Counted from the first letter of the stretch, positions 24,762 through 34,020 are shown. The stretch is 64,000 bases of DNA from Bacteroidetes bacterium UBA2475 (GCA_002342065.1 DDPF01000016.1:124001-188000); one strand, 5' to 3'. Notes: generated from the letters alone by a model not told the origin. Made by a program: numbers and translations.

Positions 24762-27584
24762 ATGAGTACTAAGGATGTTACAAAATTAAGTTCAAAAGAG
24801 TTTATTATAATTAAAGGCGCGCGTCAACACAATTTAAAAAATGTAGACGTTGCTTTGCCCCGCAATAAAATGATAGTTATTACCGGACTCTCGGGTTCGG
24901 GAAAATCGTCTTTAGCTTTTGATACTTTATATGCAGAAGGACAAAGACGTTATGTAGAAAGTCTTTCGGCTTATGCGCGCCAATTTTTAGGACGATTAGA
25001 AAAACCGCAGGTAGATTATATTAAAGGCATATCGCCGGCCATTGCTATTGAGCAAAAAGTTATTTCGCGTAATCCCAGAAGTACAGTTGGTACAATAACC
25101 GAGATCTACGATTATTTTAAATTATTATTCTCACGTGTTGGCAAAACGTATAGTCCGGTAAGTGGCAAACAAGTAAAACGCCAAACCGTTACCGATGTTG
25201 TTAATTTTGTAGCCGAATTAAAAGAAGGGGCAAAGGTTTTAATTCTTTCAAAAGTTTCTGAAGCAAAAGATTGTCCATTTCAAAAACAACTGGAATTACT
25301 TTCGCAACAGGGTTTTTCGCGTGCAGTTATTAATGGAGAAATTAAAAAGATAAACGAGATAGATCCTAAGACCTTAAAAAAAACATCGGAAGTATTTTTA
25401 TTAATTGATAGGTTAGTTTCTAATCCAACAGATGAAGATTTTTTGAACCGCACTGCAGATAGTGTTCAAACTGCTTTTTTTGAAGGCAATGGCGAGTGCT
25501 TACTTTGGATAGAAAAAGGCGACGGCACTTACACTAAAAATTCTTTTAGTAATTTATTTGAGCTGGATGGCATTTCGTTTGAAGAACCGAATGTAAACTT
25601 TTTCACCTTTAATAATCCAATCGGCGCCTGCAAGACCTGCGAGGGTTTTGGAAGCATTATTGGTATCGATCCTGATCTTGTAATTCCAAACAAAAGTCTC
25701 TCGGTATTTCAAAATGCAATTGTTTGTTGGAATGGCGAAGTAATGAGCGCGTATAAAAAAGAACTTTTAAAGAACGCACATAAATTTAATTTTCCTGTAC
25801 ACAAACCAATTGTAGAATTATCTAAAAAAGATTACCAATTATTGTGGGAAGGCAACCAGTATTTTGATGGCTTAAATGCTTTCTTTAAAATGTTGGAGAA
25901 GGAAACGTACAAAATTCAATACCGTGTTATGCTGGCGCGCTACCGTGGTAAAACGGTTTGCCCTGATTGTTTAGGAACGCGTTTGCGCAAAGATGCCAAC
26001 TATGTAATGATAGCGGGAAAAAATATTACTGAATTAGTTCTTTCTCCTGTAGATCAGTTATATCCTTTTTTTAAGAGTTTAAAATTAGACGAGCACGATA
26101 CAAAAGTAGCCAAGCGTTTATTGATAGAGATCACTAACCGTTTACAGTATTTGTTAGATGTTGGTTTAGGCTATTTAACGTTGAACCGAGTTGCCAATAC
26201 ATTAAGCGGTGGCGAGAGTCAGCGTATTAATTTAGCAACACAATTAGGAAGTACACTAGTAGGAAGTTTATATATTTTAGATGAACCAAGTATTGGTTTG
26301 CACCCGAGAGATACCGAACGTTTGATAAAAGTATTGCGCTCATTGCAACAACAAGGTAATACTGTAATTATTGTTGAGCACGACGAAGAAATTATGCGCA
26401 TGGCCGATGAGCTCATCGATATTGGTCCGGAGGCCGGAACGCATGGCGGTCATTTGGTATTTCAAGGAACGCATAAAGAGTTATTAAAGAACAAAGCAGG
26501 CTACACTACAAAATATTTAAATGATATTTTAAGAATTGAAATTCCAAAAAGCCGCCGCAAATGGAAAGAGTTTATTGAGATAAGAAATTTGAACGATAAC
26601 AATTTAAAAAATATTTCCGTTAAATTTCCATTAGGTGTTTTAACCTGTGTAACTGGCGTAAGCGGTTCTGGTAAATCAACTTTAGTAAGAAGAGGATTAA
26701 TCCCGAATTTACAACGTTACTTAGATGGTTATTTTGAAAGTGTGAATGCTGATCACATGATAGGTGGCAGCTTAAAACAAATAAAACAATTAGAATTTGT
26801 AGATCAGAATCCAATTGGAAAATCGTCGCGCTCTAATCCTGTAACTTATGTAAAAGCATTTGATGAGGTAAGAAATTTATATGCAGACCAGGGTTTGGCA
26901 AAAACACGCGGTTACAAACCGGGCTTTTTTAGTTTTAATGTTGAGGGTGGTCGCTGCGAAGTTTGCCAGGGTGAAGGACAAATTACAGTTGAGATGCAGT
27001 TTATGGCCGACATACAATTGCAGTGCGAGAATTGTAAAGGTAAACGTTATAAAGCAGAAACATTGGAAATATTATATCGCAGCAAATCTATTTCTGATAT
27101 TTTAGATATGACGGTGGATGATGCTGTAGAGTTTTTTGAAGGTGATACGGAAAATAAAACCTGCAAAAAAATATTAGAAAAATTACAGGCACTTCAGGCG
27201 GTTGGTTTGGGTTATGTAGCACTTGGTCAAAGCAGCAGCACGTTAAGTGGAGGAGAAGCGCAACGTATTAAGTTGGCCAGTTTTTTAATTGCCATCAATA
27301 ATACATCGCCCACTTTATTTGTGTTTGATGAACCAACTACAGGTTTACATTTTCATGATGTGGCCAAACTTTTAAAGTCATTTGATGCTTTGTTAGCAAA
27401 AGGACATTCTATTGTAGTTATTGAACATAATTTAGATGTAATTAAATGTGCCGACTGGATAATTGATATTGGACCCGAAGGAGGGGAGAACGGTGGTACT
27501 ATTGTTTTTGAAGGAACACCTGAAGAGCTGGCAAAAAATAAAAAAGGCTACACGGGTAAATATTTATTGGAAAAATTAAAATAA
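24762..27584 (+). CDS. uvrA: Excinuclease ABC subunit A
   Basis: 940 residues, full length. DNA-damage recognition ATPase of nucleotide excision repair. First Walker A GLSGSGKSS (42-50), ABC signature LSGGESQRINLATQLG, Walker B LYILDEPSIGLHPRD, second Walker A GVSGSGKSTL, second signature LSGGEAQRIKLASFL and FVFDEPTTGLHFHD. The C-terminal zinc module is intact (CEVCQGEG ... CENCKGKRY). The first zinc site keeps only one CxxC (C290, C293, NPIGACKTCEGFG); the preceding CPxCG is replaced by FELDG (residues 262-272 contain no Cys). A rare purine-rich Shine-Dalgarno-like stretch (GAGGGAGAAAGGG) precedes the ATG. A UvrA paralogue elsewhere in the genome is possible. Confidence 0.95.
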   Translation: MSTKDVTKLSSKEFIIIKGARQHNLKNVDVALPRNKMIVITGLSGSGKSSLAFDTLYAEGQRRYVESLSAYARQFLGRLEKPQVDYIKGISPAIAIEQKVISRNPRSTVGTITEIYDYFKLLFSRVGKTYSPVSGKQVKRQTVTDVVNFVAELKEGAKVLILSKVSEAKDCPFQKQLELLSQQGFSRAVINGEIKKINEIDPKTLKKTSEVFLLIDRLVSNPTDEDFLNRTADSVQTAFFEGNGECLLWIEKGDGTYTKNSFSNLFELDGISFEEPNVNFFTFNNPIGACKTCEGFGSIIGIDPDLVIPNKSLSVFQNAIVCWNGEVMSAYKKELLKNAHKFNFPVHKPIVELSKKDYQLLWEGNQYFDGLNAFFKMLEKETYKIQYRVMLARYRGKTVCPDCLGTRLRKDANYVMIAGKNITELVLSPVDQLYPFFKSLKLDEHDTKVAKRLLIEITNRLQYLLDVGLGYLTLNRVANTLSGGESQRINLATQLGSTLVGSLYILDEPSIGLHPRDTERLIKVLRSLQQQGNTVIIVEHDEEIMRMADELIDIGPEAGTHGGHLVFQGTHKELLKNKAGYTTKYLNDILRIEIPKSRRKWKEFIEIRNLNDNNLKNISVKFPLGVLTCVTGVSGSGKSTLVRRGLIPNLQRYLDGYFESVNADHMIGGSLKQIKQLEFVDQNPIGKSSRSNPVTYVKAFDEVRNLYADQGLAKTRGYKPGFFSFNVEGGRCEVCQGEGQITVEMQFMADIQLQCENCKGKRYKAETLEILYRSKSISDILDMTVDDAVEFFEGDTENKTCKKILEKLQALQAVGLGYVALGQSSSTLSGGEAQRIKLASFLIAINNTSPTLFVFDEPTTGLHFHDVAKLLKSFDALLAKGHSIVVIEHNLDVIKCADWIIDIGPEGGENGGTIVFEGTPEELAKNKKGYTGKYLLEKLK

Positions 27585-27589
27585 AAATT

Positions 27590-28309
27590 TTGAACTTGCC
27601 TAAAGCAATATTCTGCTGGAGTGGAGGAAAGGATTCCGCTTTTTGTTTGCACAAAGTTTTATCTGAAAAATTATTTGATGTAAAGTATTTATTGACAACG
27701 GTTAATGATGAATTCAAGCGTGTATCGATGCATGGTACTAAAGAAGAATTACTCGATCTTCAAACTGCTTCTATCGGAATTCCATCATTAAAAGTAAGAG
27801 TTAAAGAAGGAACCAATGATGAGTACGAAAAACAAATGGAAGCAGTTCTTTTAAAAGCTAAAGCCGAAGGAATTGAGCATGTTATTTTTGGCGATATTTT
27901 TTTGGAAGACCTAAGAGTTTACCGCGAAAATAATTTAGCAAAAGTAAATATGAAAGCTGTTTTTCCTTTATGGAAAAGAGATACGACTGAACTGATAAAA
28001 GAATTTATAAAGTTAAAATTTAAAACTGTTCTATGTTGTGTAAACGACGGTTATTTAGGAGAAGAGTGGTTGGGTAGAGAGATCAACGAAAAATTTATAA
28101 AAGAATTACCTTCTAATGTTGACCCCTGCGGCGAGAATGGCGAGTACCATACTTTTTGTTTTGCGGGGCCGGTTTTTAAAAAGGAGATCAGTTTTAGTTT
28201 AGGTGAAAAAGTCTATAAGTCGTTGAATATAAAAACAGATGATACTTGTAAAACGGATCAAACTGTAATTACTAAAGGGTTTTGGTTTTGTGATCTGCTG
28301 CCACTTTAA
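27590..28309 (+). CDS. Dph6/MJ0570-like PP-loop ATP pyrophosphatase
   Basis: 239 residues. N-terminal PP-loop SGGKDSAF (about 11-18) of adenine-nucleotide alpha hydrolases, then HVIFGDIFLEDLRVYREN and the C-terminal DPCGENGEYHTFCFAGPVF, which is the signature of the diphthine-ammonia ligase family. Bacteria lack diphthamide, so the bacterial substrate is unknown. The start is TTG at 27590 (5 bases after uvrA stop), with another TTG two codons later; no ATG is nearby. Very close spacing indicates co-transcription with uvrA. Confidence 0.85.
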   Translation: MNLPKAIFCWSGGKDSAFCLHKVLSEKLFDVKYLLTTVNDEFKRVSMHGTKEELLDLQTASIGIPSLKVRVKEGTNDEYEKQMEAVLLKAKAEGIEHVIFGDIFLEDLRVYRENNLAKVNMKAVFPLWKRDTTELIKEFIKLKFKTVLCCVNDGYLGEEWLGREINEKFIKELPSNVDPCGENGEYHTFCFAGPVFKKEISFSLGEKVYKSLNIKTDDTCKTDQTVITKGFWFCDLLPL

Positions 28310-28445
28310 ACCACATAGAAACATAGAAACATAGAAACATAGAAAGAAGAAAAGATCAAGTACTCATAGAATACAAGCGTCGCTTCAATTTGCTATATTT
28401 CTCTTTTTTATTTTCCATTCAAGACTCTGTATCTATGTGGTTAAT
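28308..28445. repeat. Intergenic element with four 8-bp tandem repeats and terminal inverted repeat
   Basis: Four exact copies of ACATAGAA at 28313-28344. The element starts AAACCACATAGA and ends TCTATGTGGTTAA, the reverse complement of its start. Similar CCACATAGAAACATAG stretches are common between genes in Bacteroidota. The 186-base gap holds no gene. Confidence 0.65.
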
Positions 28446-28495
28446 TTTTTATGAATCAGAATTTTAATTTATCTTAGTGCCGGTAATAAGATCCA

Positions 28496-28897
28496 ATGAC
28501 TGAAAAAGTAGTAAAAACGAAGTATGCAACTATAACTTACAGAAGTGATGGAATTATTCACCTTCATTATTTAGATCATTTATTGGTGTTGGAAGAAAGC
28601 AAGGAGCTTTTCATGACTATCAGAGAGAATTCTCCCTGGAACGTTTGTCCGTTGTATATTAACGGCGAAACATTTTCCGGTATGGATATAGAATCTAAAG
28701 CTTTTTTTGCCAGTGAAGAAGTATTAAAGCATTGTTCATCTGTTGCTGTTTTAGTAAGGAATATCGGACAAAAAATACTAACTAATTTTTATTTTAAACT
28801 TATTAAATCAAAAATCCCAACCCGGTTTTTTTCTTCAGAGGCAGAGGCTATCAAATGGTCTTTAAATTATAAAGAAATAAAAGCGAAAATTAATTAA
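28496..28897 (+). CDS. Small cytosolic protein, possible STAS/SpoIIAA-like fold
   Basis: 133 residues, no signal peptide or TM segment. The pattern (beta strand YATITYRSDGIIHLHYLDHL, helix with LEESKELFMTIREN, PLYINGETFSGMDIESKAFFASEE, VAVLVRNIGQKILTNFYFKL, RFFSSEAEAIKWSL) is like Bacteroidota STAS-like proteins now grouped as DUF7793, often of unknown function. FFSSEAEAIKWL-type endings are typical of that group. Flanked by a repeat element upstream and a convergent terminator downstream, so it is a single-gene unit. Confidence 0.7.
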   Translation: MTEKVVKTKYATITYRSDGIIHLHYLDHLLVLEESKELFMTIRENSPWNVCPLYINGETFSGMDIESKAFFASEEVLKHCSSVAVLVRNIGQKILTNFYFKLIKSKIPTRFFSSEAEAIKWSLNYKEIKAKIN

Positions 28898-28899
28898 AC

Positions 28900-28931
28900 A
28901 AAAAAAGGGAAACAAATTTTGTTTCCCTTTC
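28900..28931. terminator. Bidirectional terminator between convergent genes
   Basis: Stem AAAGGGAAAC (28904-28913) / GTTTCCCTTT (28921-28930), loop AAATTTT, with a T-tract on the minus strand. Serves chiefly the ABC transporter gene ending at 28950 and may also end the small plus-strand gene. Confidence 0.75.
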
Positions 28932-28949
28932 ATCTCTCAAAAAAATAGT

Positions 28950-31900
28950 TTAAAATCGGTTTTTCTTTCCGAATTTAATATTTCCTAAAGCATCTAAGAT
29001 CTTTTTAAATACTTCAAAGTATAAAGTAATTATTAAGGTGATACTCATCATCCAGATAACGCAGATGTTGAACCAATAGGTAGAAAAATAAGTTCCCATA
29101 AAATTCTTTCTTGGTGCAAAAAAGTGAGCTCTGCCCATTTTAGAGTCTACCGGATCCTGGTAAACAGGATCTATCTGCTGAATTAACTTACCATCCTTTT
29201 CAATACAACGGTTTAACTCACCTGCATTTTTTACCAGGTTATTTAAATTCTCGTTGTCGTAATTAGCAGCAAGCTCTAAAAATTTATCTTTCTCTGCCGG
29301 GGTCTTTTGCATCGAAAGTTTTACTTCATCCAATTTTTTATACGCTGTGTTTTGCACGTTGATATAATAATTTTTGATGTTTGTTAAGTAAGCTTTAATA
29401 GCTGCAGCAACTGCAGGATTATAACTCTTCTCGTTTATTTGAGGCAAGACTTCGCATGCGACTTTTTTATTTATTTTAGTTTCCTTGGTTATTTCATTAA
29501 ACAATAAAGCAATATCAGATTTTACATCAGTTAATTTTTTTCCTTCTTTAAGTTCGTTCTCAATTTTCACCAACTTACTTTCCAGTTTAGGCATCCAATA
29601 ATCTTTTTTGTATTGGGCAACGCTAATACTTTTATCGTATTTGTAAAAATTATGCTCATAACGGTTCTCTTTAAATTGGTTAACAGCTAAAGCCTCAAAT
29701 GCCCAACGGCTGGCCATTACCTCGCCACTAATTGGCACTGAACCCTGCGCGGCAAGAGTAGGGTTTAATTTATCAAACTTAACAACCACACCAGCTAATA
29801 ATAACTGCGGGATAATTAAGAATGGAATTAAAATGTAGATAGTAACCGCACTGTTAAACGCAGAAGAGATATTTAGACCTAAGATATTCGCAAAACATGA
29901 TGAAGTAAACAATACCATCCAATAATCGGTAAACATACCCTGTATACCTAAAACAGAATTACCAACAATTACAAAACTGCAGGTTTGTATAGCAGATAAA
30001 GCAAACATAATAATGATCTTGCTCCACAAATAACTGCCTTTACTTAAATTGAGGAATGATTCACGTTTACGGATCTTTCTATCGCGGATAATTTCCTCGG
30101 CACTCACTGTTAAACCAATAAATAAAGCAACAACAACCGACATGAACATGTAAGCCGGAATATTTTCGTTCTCTCCAAAAACATAACCTTTGCTTGTGTC
30201 AACGTCTGTATTAAAAAACCTTACCAAATACGCTAAAATAAAAGCGAGTAGGGGAGCTTCTAAAAAGTTGATCATTAAATACTGCGTGTTGGTTAATTTA
30301 CTCTTAACATCACGCGTCATAAATACTTTAAACTGCTTAAAGATATTAGGGATCTTGAAAATACTTTCAGGGATCTCGGTATGTTTTTTCTCAGAGTGAA
30401 TATTGCTTTCAATACGCTCGCGGTATTGTACATTCCATTCTAACGGACTAACTTTTCTGTTATACGTTAAGTTACCGTACTCATCTAATACCTTGCTTTC
30501 AATAATATTAAAGATCTGCTCAGGATTTACGTTACCGCAATTCCAGCATTCAGATTCTTCGGCATTAACGTGGTTAACCAAACGTTTAAAATAACTTACC
30601 GCATCAACAGGGTTACCATAATAAATTGGATAACCACCCACGTCAAGGATCATTAAATTATCAAACATTTTGTAGATCTCTGATGATGGCTGGTGAATTA
30701 CCACAAAAATTAATTTCCCTTTTAAAGCTAATTCTTTTAAAAGGTCCATAATATTTTCAGAGTCACGTGATGATAGACCAGAAGTTGGCTCATCTACAAA
30801 TAACACAGATGGTTCGCGAATTAATTCTAAGGAAATATTTAAACGTTTACGTTGTCCTCCAGAAATTGTTTTTTCTAAAGGCGAACCAACTTTTAAATGT
30901 CTTGTTTCACTTAAACCTAAGTCGGCCAATAAACTGTTACAACGTGTCGAGATCTCGGCATCGTCTAAATTTCCGAAACATAATTTTGCATTGTAAAAAA
31001 GATTTTGATAAACAGTAAGCTCTTCAATTAAAAGGTCATCCTGGCTAACGTGTCCAATAACGCCTTGTATTGCTTCTCTTTCGGTGTGAATGTTTTTACC
31101 GTTTATTTTTACAGAACCACCACTTGGTGTTTCCATACTATTTAAAACGTTTAATAAAGTAGATTTACCGGCACCTGAGCCGCCCATGATACCAATAAGC
31201 TTACCAGACTCTTCGTTGATGTTAACATCGCGTAAACCTAATTTACCACCTTTAAATTTGTATTCAAGATTTTTTACTTCGAATGTAATTCTTGCTTGTG
31301 ACTCATCACTTAAGAAACGACCAATAACATCACTATAATAAATTGGTTTTATTTTGCTTGAACGAATAGAAGAACCTGGTGTAAAAATGTGTACACGCTC
31401 TTTAGAGATGCCTTGACCGTTTAATTGAAGTTCGTAGTTACCATAAATCCTAAGCGCGTACATTGACACGCTTTCAATTTGTATAACCCTAACGTCTTGA
31501 GGTAATGTTTCGCAGTAAATATGTTTGCTTTGGTTTTGAATGCCATCCTGATTATTATTAATAACCAAAATATTTGGGTTATTTGGAATAACATCTAATC
31601 CATCAATAATAAATGAAGTTAAGAGGTTAAACTCTTCCATTGGGATGTTAAATGTATCGGCCACTGTAAGCACGAATTCATTTTCTTGTTCAGAGATTTC
31701 GTTACTTGAGTGAATAAATTCAAGCAAACGTATTAACACGATCACTTTTTGTGGTTGTTCAAGTTCCTGATTTATTTGAGTACAGATCTTTAAGATCTTA
31801 ACAGAGTTAAGAGATGTTCTTTTTGCAGCACCTTCTTTTTTCTTACTGGTGTTTTGATGTGACTCTAAATATTCGTCAAATATTTTTAAATAGGTTTCAA

Positions 31901-32027
31901 CCTGCTCTAAATTTAATTGTCCTTTTAGGAAGGATTGTACAATTTGTCTACCCGTATTGTTTATGCCGTCAACCTTTGCAATAATTGCAAACATTTGCAT
32001 CAGGGCTCTTAATATTCGTTCGCTCAT
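28950..32027 (-). CDS. ABCG-type ABC transporter, ATPase and permease fused, with TerB-like N-terminus
   Basis: 1025 residues. Residues 1-145 are helical and look like a TerB-type domain (MFAIIAKVDGINNTGRQIVQSFL ... ISEQENEFVLTVADTFNI). About 150-245 is a beta-rich linker. The ATPase spans about 248-480: Walker A GGSGAGKST (282-290), signature ISGGQRKR (388-395), Walker B VLFVDEPTSGLSSRD, H-loop VIHQPSS. Reverse order (ATPase before membrane part) is that of the ABCG/White family. TM helices lie at about 590-800, followed by a long helical soluble insert (about 820-960) and a final TM segment. Substrate unknown. Six bases after the small secreted-protein gene, so co-expressed with it. Confidence 0.85.
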   Translation of the reverse strand: MSERILRALMQMFAIIAKVDGINNTGRQIVQSFLKGQLNLEQVETYLKIFDEYLESHQNTSKKKEGAAKRTSLNSVKILKICTQINQELEQPQKVIVLIRLLEFIHSSNEISEQENEFVLTVADTFNIPMEEFNLLTSFIIDGLDVIPNNPNILVINNNQDGIQNQSKHIYCETLPQDVRVIQIESVSMYALRIYGNYELQLNGQGISKERVHIFTPGSSIRSSKIKPIYYSDVIGRFLSDESQARITFEVKNLEYKFKGGKLGLRDVNINEESGKLIGIMGGSGAGKSTLLNVLNSMETPSGGSVKINGKNIHTEREAIQGVIGHVSQDDLLIEELTVYQNLFYNAKLCFGNLDDAEISTRCNSLLADLGLSETRHLKVGSPLEKTISGGQRKRLNISLELIREPSVLFVDEPTSGLSSRDSENIMDLLKELALKGKLIFVVIHQPSSEIYKMFDNLMILDVGGYPIYYGNPVDAVSYFKRLVNHVNAEESECWNCGNVNPEQIFNIIESKVLDEYGNLTYNRKVSPLEWNVQYRERIESNIHSEKKHTEIPESIFKIPNIFKQFKVFMTRDVKSKLTNTQYLMINFLEAPLLAFILAYLVRFFNTDVDTSKGYVFGENENIPAYMFMSVVVALFIGLTVSAEEIIRDRKIRKRESFLNLSKGSYLWSKIIIMFALSAIQTCSFVIVGNSVLGIQGMFTDYWMVLFTSSCFANILGLNISSAFNSAVTIYILIPFLIIPQLLLAGVVVKFDKLNPTLAAQGSVPISGEVMASRWAFEALAVNQFKENRYEHNFYKYDKSISVAQYKKDYWMPKLESKLVKIENELKEGKKLTDVKSDIALLFNEITKETKINKKVACEVLPQINEKSYNPAVAAAIKAYLTNIKNYYINVQNTAYKKLDEVKLSMQKTPAEKDKFLELAANYDNENLNNLVKNAGELNRCIEKDGKLIQQIDPVYQDPVDSKMGRAHFFAPRKNFMGTYFSTYWFNICVIWMMSITLIITLYFEVFKKILDALGNIKFGKKNRF

Positions 32028-32033
32028 TTTTTA

Positions 32034-32522
32034 TTATTTTTTGGCACAAACATTTTCGTAAAAATGTTTCGCCATTTGTTTTACTTGATTACAATCTTGT
32101 TTAGAAAAAGTGGTAGTGGCTTTTCCAAAAATAAATCCGGTTATTCCATCTTCTTTTAATGTGCCAATATAATTCTTATATATTTCTATAACGTAATAAC
32201 CACTGTTCTTGCTTAATTCGTAGTTGGTTGTTTCTTTGGCAAAAAAACTTTTTGAACCCGATTTAATTTCGAGCATATCTGTTTTACCGAAGTATAAATT
32301 TTCACTGGTGCAGATCCTTAAATAGAATTTACTGCTAGGTGCTTTTACTAATTGTATCGTGGTGCCATTTTTTAAAGAGGTAATTAAATATTCGCTGTCT
32401 ACTACTTTATTTTCTTTAGGAATACGAACGGTATCTTTAATAAAAGCAAAATCGCCAGACTGTTGGGAAAACCCAAACGAGCTGAAAAAAAAGATGCCAA
32501 TAATTAAACTTATATATTTCAT
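32034..32522 (-). CDS. Small exported protein, unknown function
   Basis: 162 residues from the ATG at 32522, chosen because it starts the signal peptide MKYISLIIGIFFFSSFGFSQ; an upstream in-frame start exists but adds a charged segment before it. Mature part is beta-rich (YLITSLKNGTTIQLVKAPS, FYLRICTSENLYFGKTDMLEI) with two Cys in the C-terminal stretch and one inside. No family recognised. Six bases upstream of the ABC transporter gene, so probably its partner. A terminator hairpin sits 23 bases upstream of its start. Confidence 0.7.
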   Translation of the reverse strand: MKYISLIIGIFFFSSFGFSQQSGDFAFIKDTVRIPKENKVVDSEYLITSLKNGTTIQLVKAPSSKFYLRICTSENLYFGKTDMLEIKSGSKSFFAKETTNYELSKNSGYYVIEIYKNYIGTLKEDGITGFIFGKATTTFSKQDCNQVKQMAKHFYENVCAKK

Positions 32523-32544
32523 ACTAAAGCGAATTCTAAGATAC

Positions 32545-32577
32545 AAAAAAAGGATAAAGTTGCGCTTTATCCTTTTA
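32545..32577 (-). terminator. Strong hairpin terminator close to the next start codon
   Basis: Stem AAAAGGATAAAG / CTTTATCCTTTT with loop TTGCG; on the minus strand a T-tract follows (32551-32545). It ends the gene at 32615-33043 and lies only 22 bases before the ATG at 32522, so it occupies the place of the promoter or leader of that gene. Confidence 0.75.
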
Positions 32578-32614
32578 ATTTTTTTTGAAAAAATATCCTG
32601 AAATTTACAAAGGA

Positions 32615-33043
32615 TTATTTTTGTTTAAATCCAATAAGCATTACAGCGCAACCTGAACCAGGGTTTTTATTTGCATCTAATTGGGCTTCAATAATTGTTT
32701 CAAGGGTAGATTTTACTTTAAAGTCCCAATATGGGGCATTTTTCTTATCCCTGTTAGTGAATAATAAATGACGGTCCTGATCATAAATGTTAAAGATCAA
32801 ATTTCCATCAGAGGTACCGCTACAAGCTGCAATTCTGTATGTTGTTTCGCCAAAAAAAGTTGTTTGAAATTCAGCAGTCTCTTCAGAGTTCAATAAAAGT
32901 GCGCGGTATTGTTGTCCATCCGAAATAAAAGTAGAGATAATGTGTTTAGCGCAAATATTTGCAATTGTATCACACTGCGCATTTACTTTATTAAAACATG
33001 CTGTAATTGAAACAAATGATAAGGCTATAATAAATTTCTTCAT
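32615..33043 (-). CDS. Small exported protein, unknown function
   Basis: 142 residues, signal peptide 1-22 (MKKFIIALSFVSITACFNKVNA; a Cys at 16 is present but the context favours signal peptidase I). Mature part has four Cys (CDTIANICAKH, AACSG, GSGCAVMLIG) and a beta-sandwich-like centre (QYRALLLNSEETAEFQTTFFGETTYRIAACSGTSDGNLIFNIYDQD). No family recognised; the pattern recalls small Bacteroidota periplasmic proteins. Lies 20 bases after the lipoprotein gene at 33064-33975. Confidence 0.7.
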   Translation of the reverse strand: MKKFIIALSFVSITACFNKVNAQCDTIANICAKHIISTFISDGQQYRALLLNSEETAEFQTTFFGETTYRIAACSGTSDGNLIFNIYDQDRHLLFTNRDKKNAPYWDFKVKSTLETIIEAQLDANKNPGSGCAVMLIGFKQK

Positions 33044-33063
33044 TTTAGTTGTTATGTTTAATA

Positions 33064-33975
33064 TTATGATTGTGACGTGTTAATTATTTTGTTCCTGATC
33101 TCTTTTATTTTTTCGGTGATCTGAGCAATTTGTTCATCACTTACAATAACCTCAGTAGTGCTATTAATATAGGTCATTTTTTTAGCTGTATCAGTTACAG
33201 GTTCAACAAAATTGTATTTGAATTGAATGCCATCATAAATTTTTGAAAGGTCGGTTAATTGAGCTGTTAAAGCAACAACTTCAGGCTCTGTGCTGCTGCC
33301 TAAAATTTTAATTAAACTTCCTAAAGCTTGTTTTTGTTCTGCAATTCTAAATCTAACACCTTCGGTTGGTTTTATTTTATAGGCTGTAACCGAAAAATGC
33401 ATACTTTCTATCCAACCACCACAAAGGATAAGGCTGCTTACATTGCTTCTTTGATTATTTTTTAAATAAGCATCGCTACCTCTGTAAGCAATACCTACTA
33501 ACACCATCATACTATCTTTATTTGTAACATTGTTTTTGATACGCTCCATTGTAGAGGCATCAAAAGCAGCAGAAATTCCTAATTTATCGGCTAATTGTTT
33601 TACTGAAGCTAAATAACCTAAAGCATCCTGAGTTTGATTATAAAGAGAAACATATCCAAGGTCTGCACCGTAAATACCTAAATTGATAGATTTTGCGTAG
33701 TCAGTTGAAAATGTATTTACTTTATTAGACGAATGTAAAATTGCTTTATCGTATGTAATACCACTTTTTTGGATCAATAAAGCTGTTTGAATAGGAGATG
33801 GAACACTAAAAAGTTCGCCACCAACGTTTACCACTGAAGTTTTAACAGTATCAACGGTTTCAACCAATTCATCCTTATTAGCGTCATCTTTTTTAGGGTC
33901 ACAAGACATTAAAAAAGCTACTGAAAGAGTTAAGGCTAAAACGTTTTTATTTAGCATTGTTTTATAAATTTTCAT
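33064..33975 (-). CDS. Lipoprotein, unknown function
   Basis: 303 residues (297 if the ATG at 33957 is used; both starts fit a signal peptide). Lipobox VAFLMSC followed by DPKKDDANKDE, a charged linker typical of Bacteroidota lipoproteins. The rest is mostly helical (YGADLGYVSLYNQTQDALGYLASVKQLADKLGISAAFD, RFRIAEQKQALGSLIKIL, EQIAQITEKIKEIRNKI). No catalytic motif seen. First gene of a two-gene unit with the small Cys-containing protein, bounded by terminators at 34021-34068 and 32545-32577. Confidence 0.75.
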   Translation of the reverse strand: MKIYKTMLNKNVLALTLSVAFLMSCDPKKDDANKDELVETVDTVKTSVVNVGGELFSVPSPIQTALLIQKSGITYDKAILHSSNKVNTFSTDYAKSINLGIYGADLGYVSLYNQTQDALGYLASVKQLADKLGISAAFDASTMERIKNNVTNKDSMMVLVGIAYRGSDAYLKNNQRSNVSSLILCGGWIESMHFSVTAYKIKPTEGVRFRIAEQKQALGSLIKILGSSTEPEVVALTAQLTDLSKIYDGIQFKYNFVEPVTDTAKKMTYINSTTEVIVSDEQIAQITEKIKEIRNKIINTSQS

Positions 33976-34020
33976 CGATAAATTGATGTTTTTTAAAGAT
34001 TAATTGGACGCAAGTAAAGC

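Noticed and set aside
28313..28344. 8-bp tandem repeats considered as a CRISPR remnant or iteron origin
   Set aside because: Too short, no spacers, no rep or dnaA genes, and the flanks match a common intergenic element.
30767..31338. Open frames antisense to the ABC transporter
   Set aside because: Lie opposite the conserved Walker and signature motifs; shadows.
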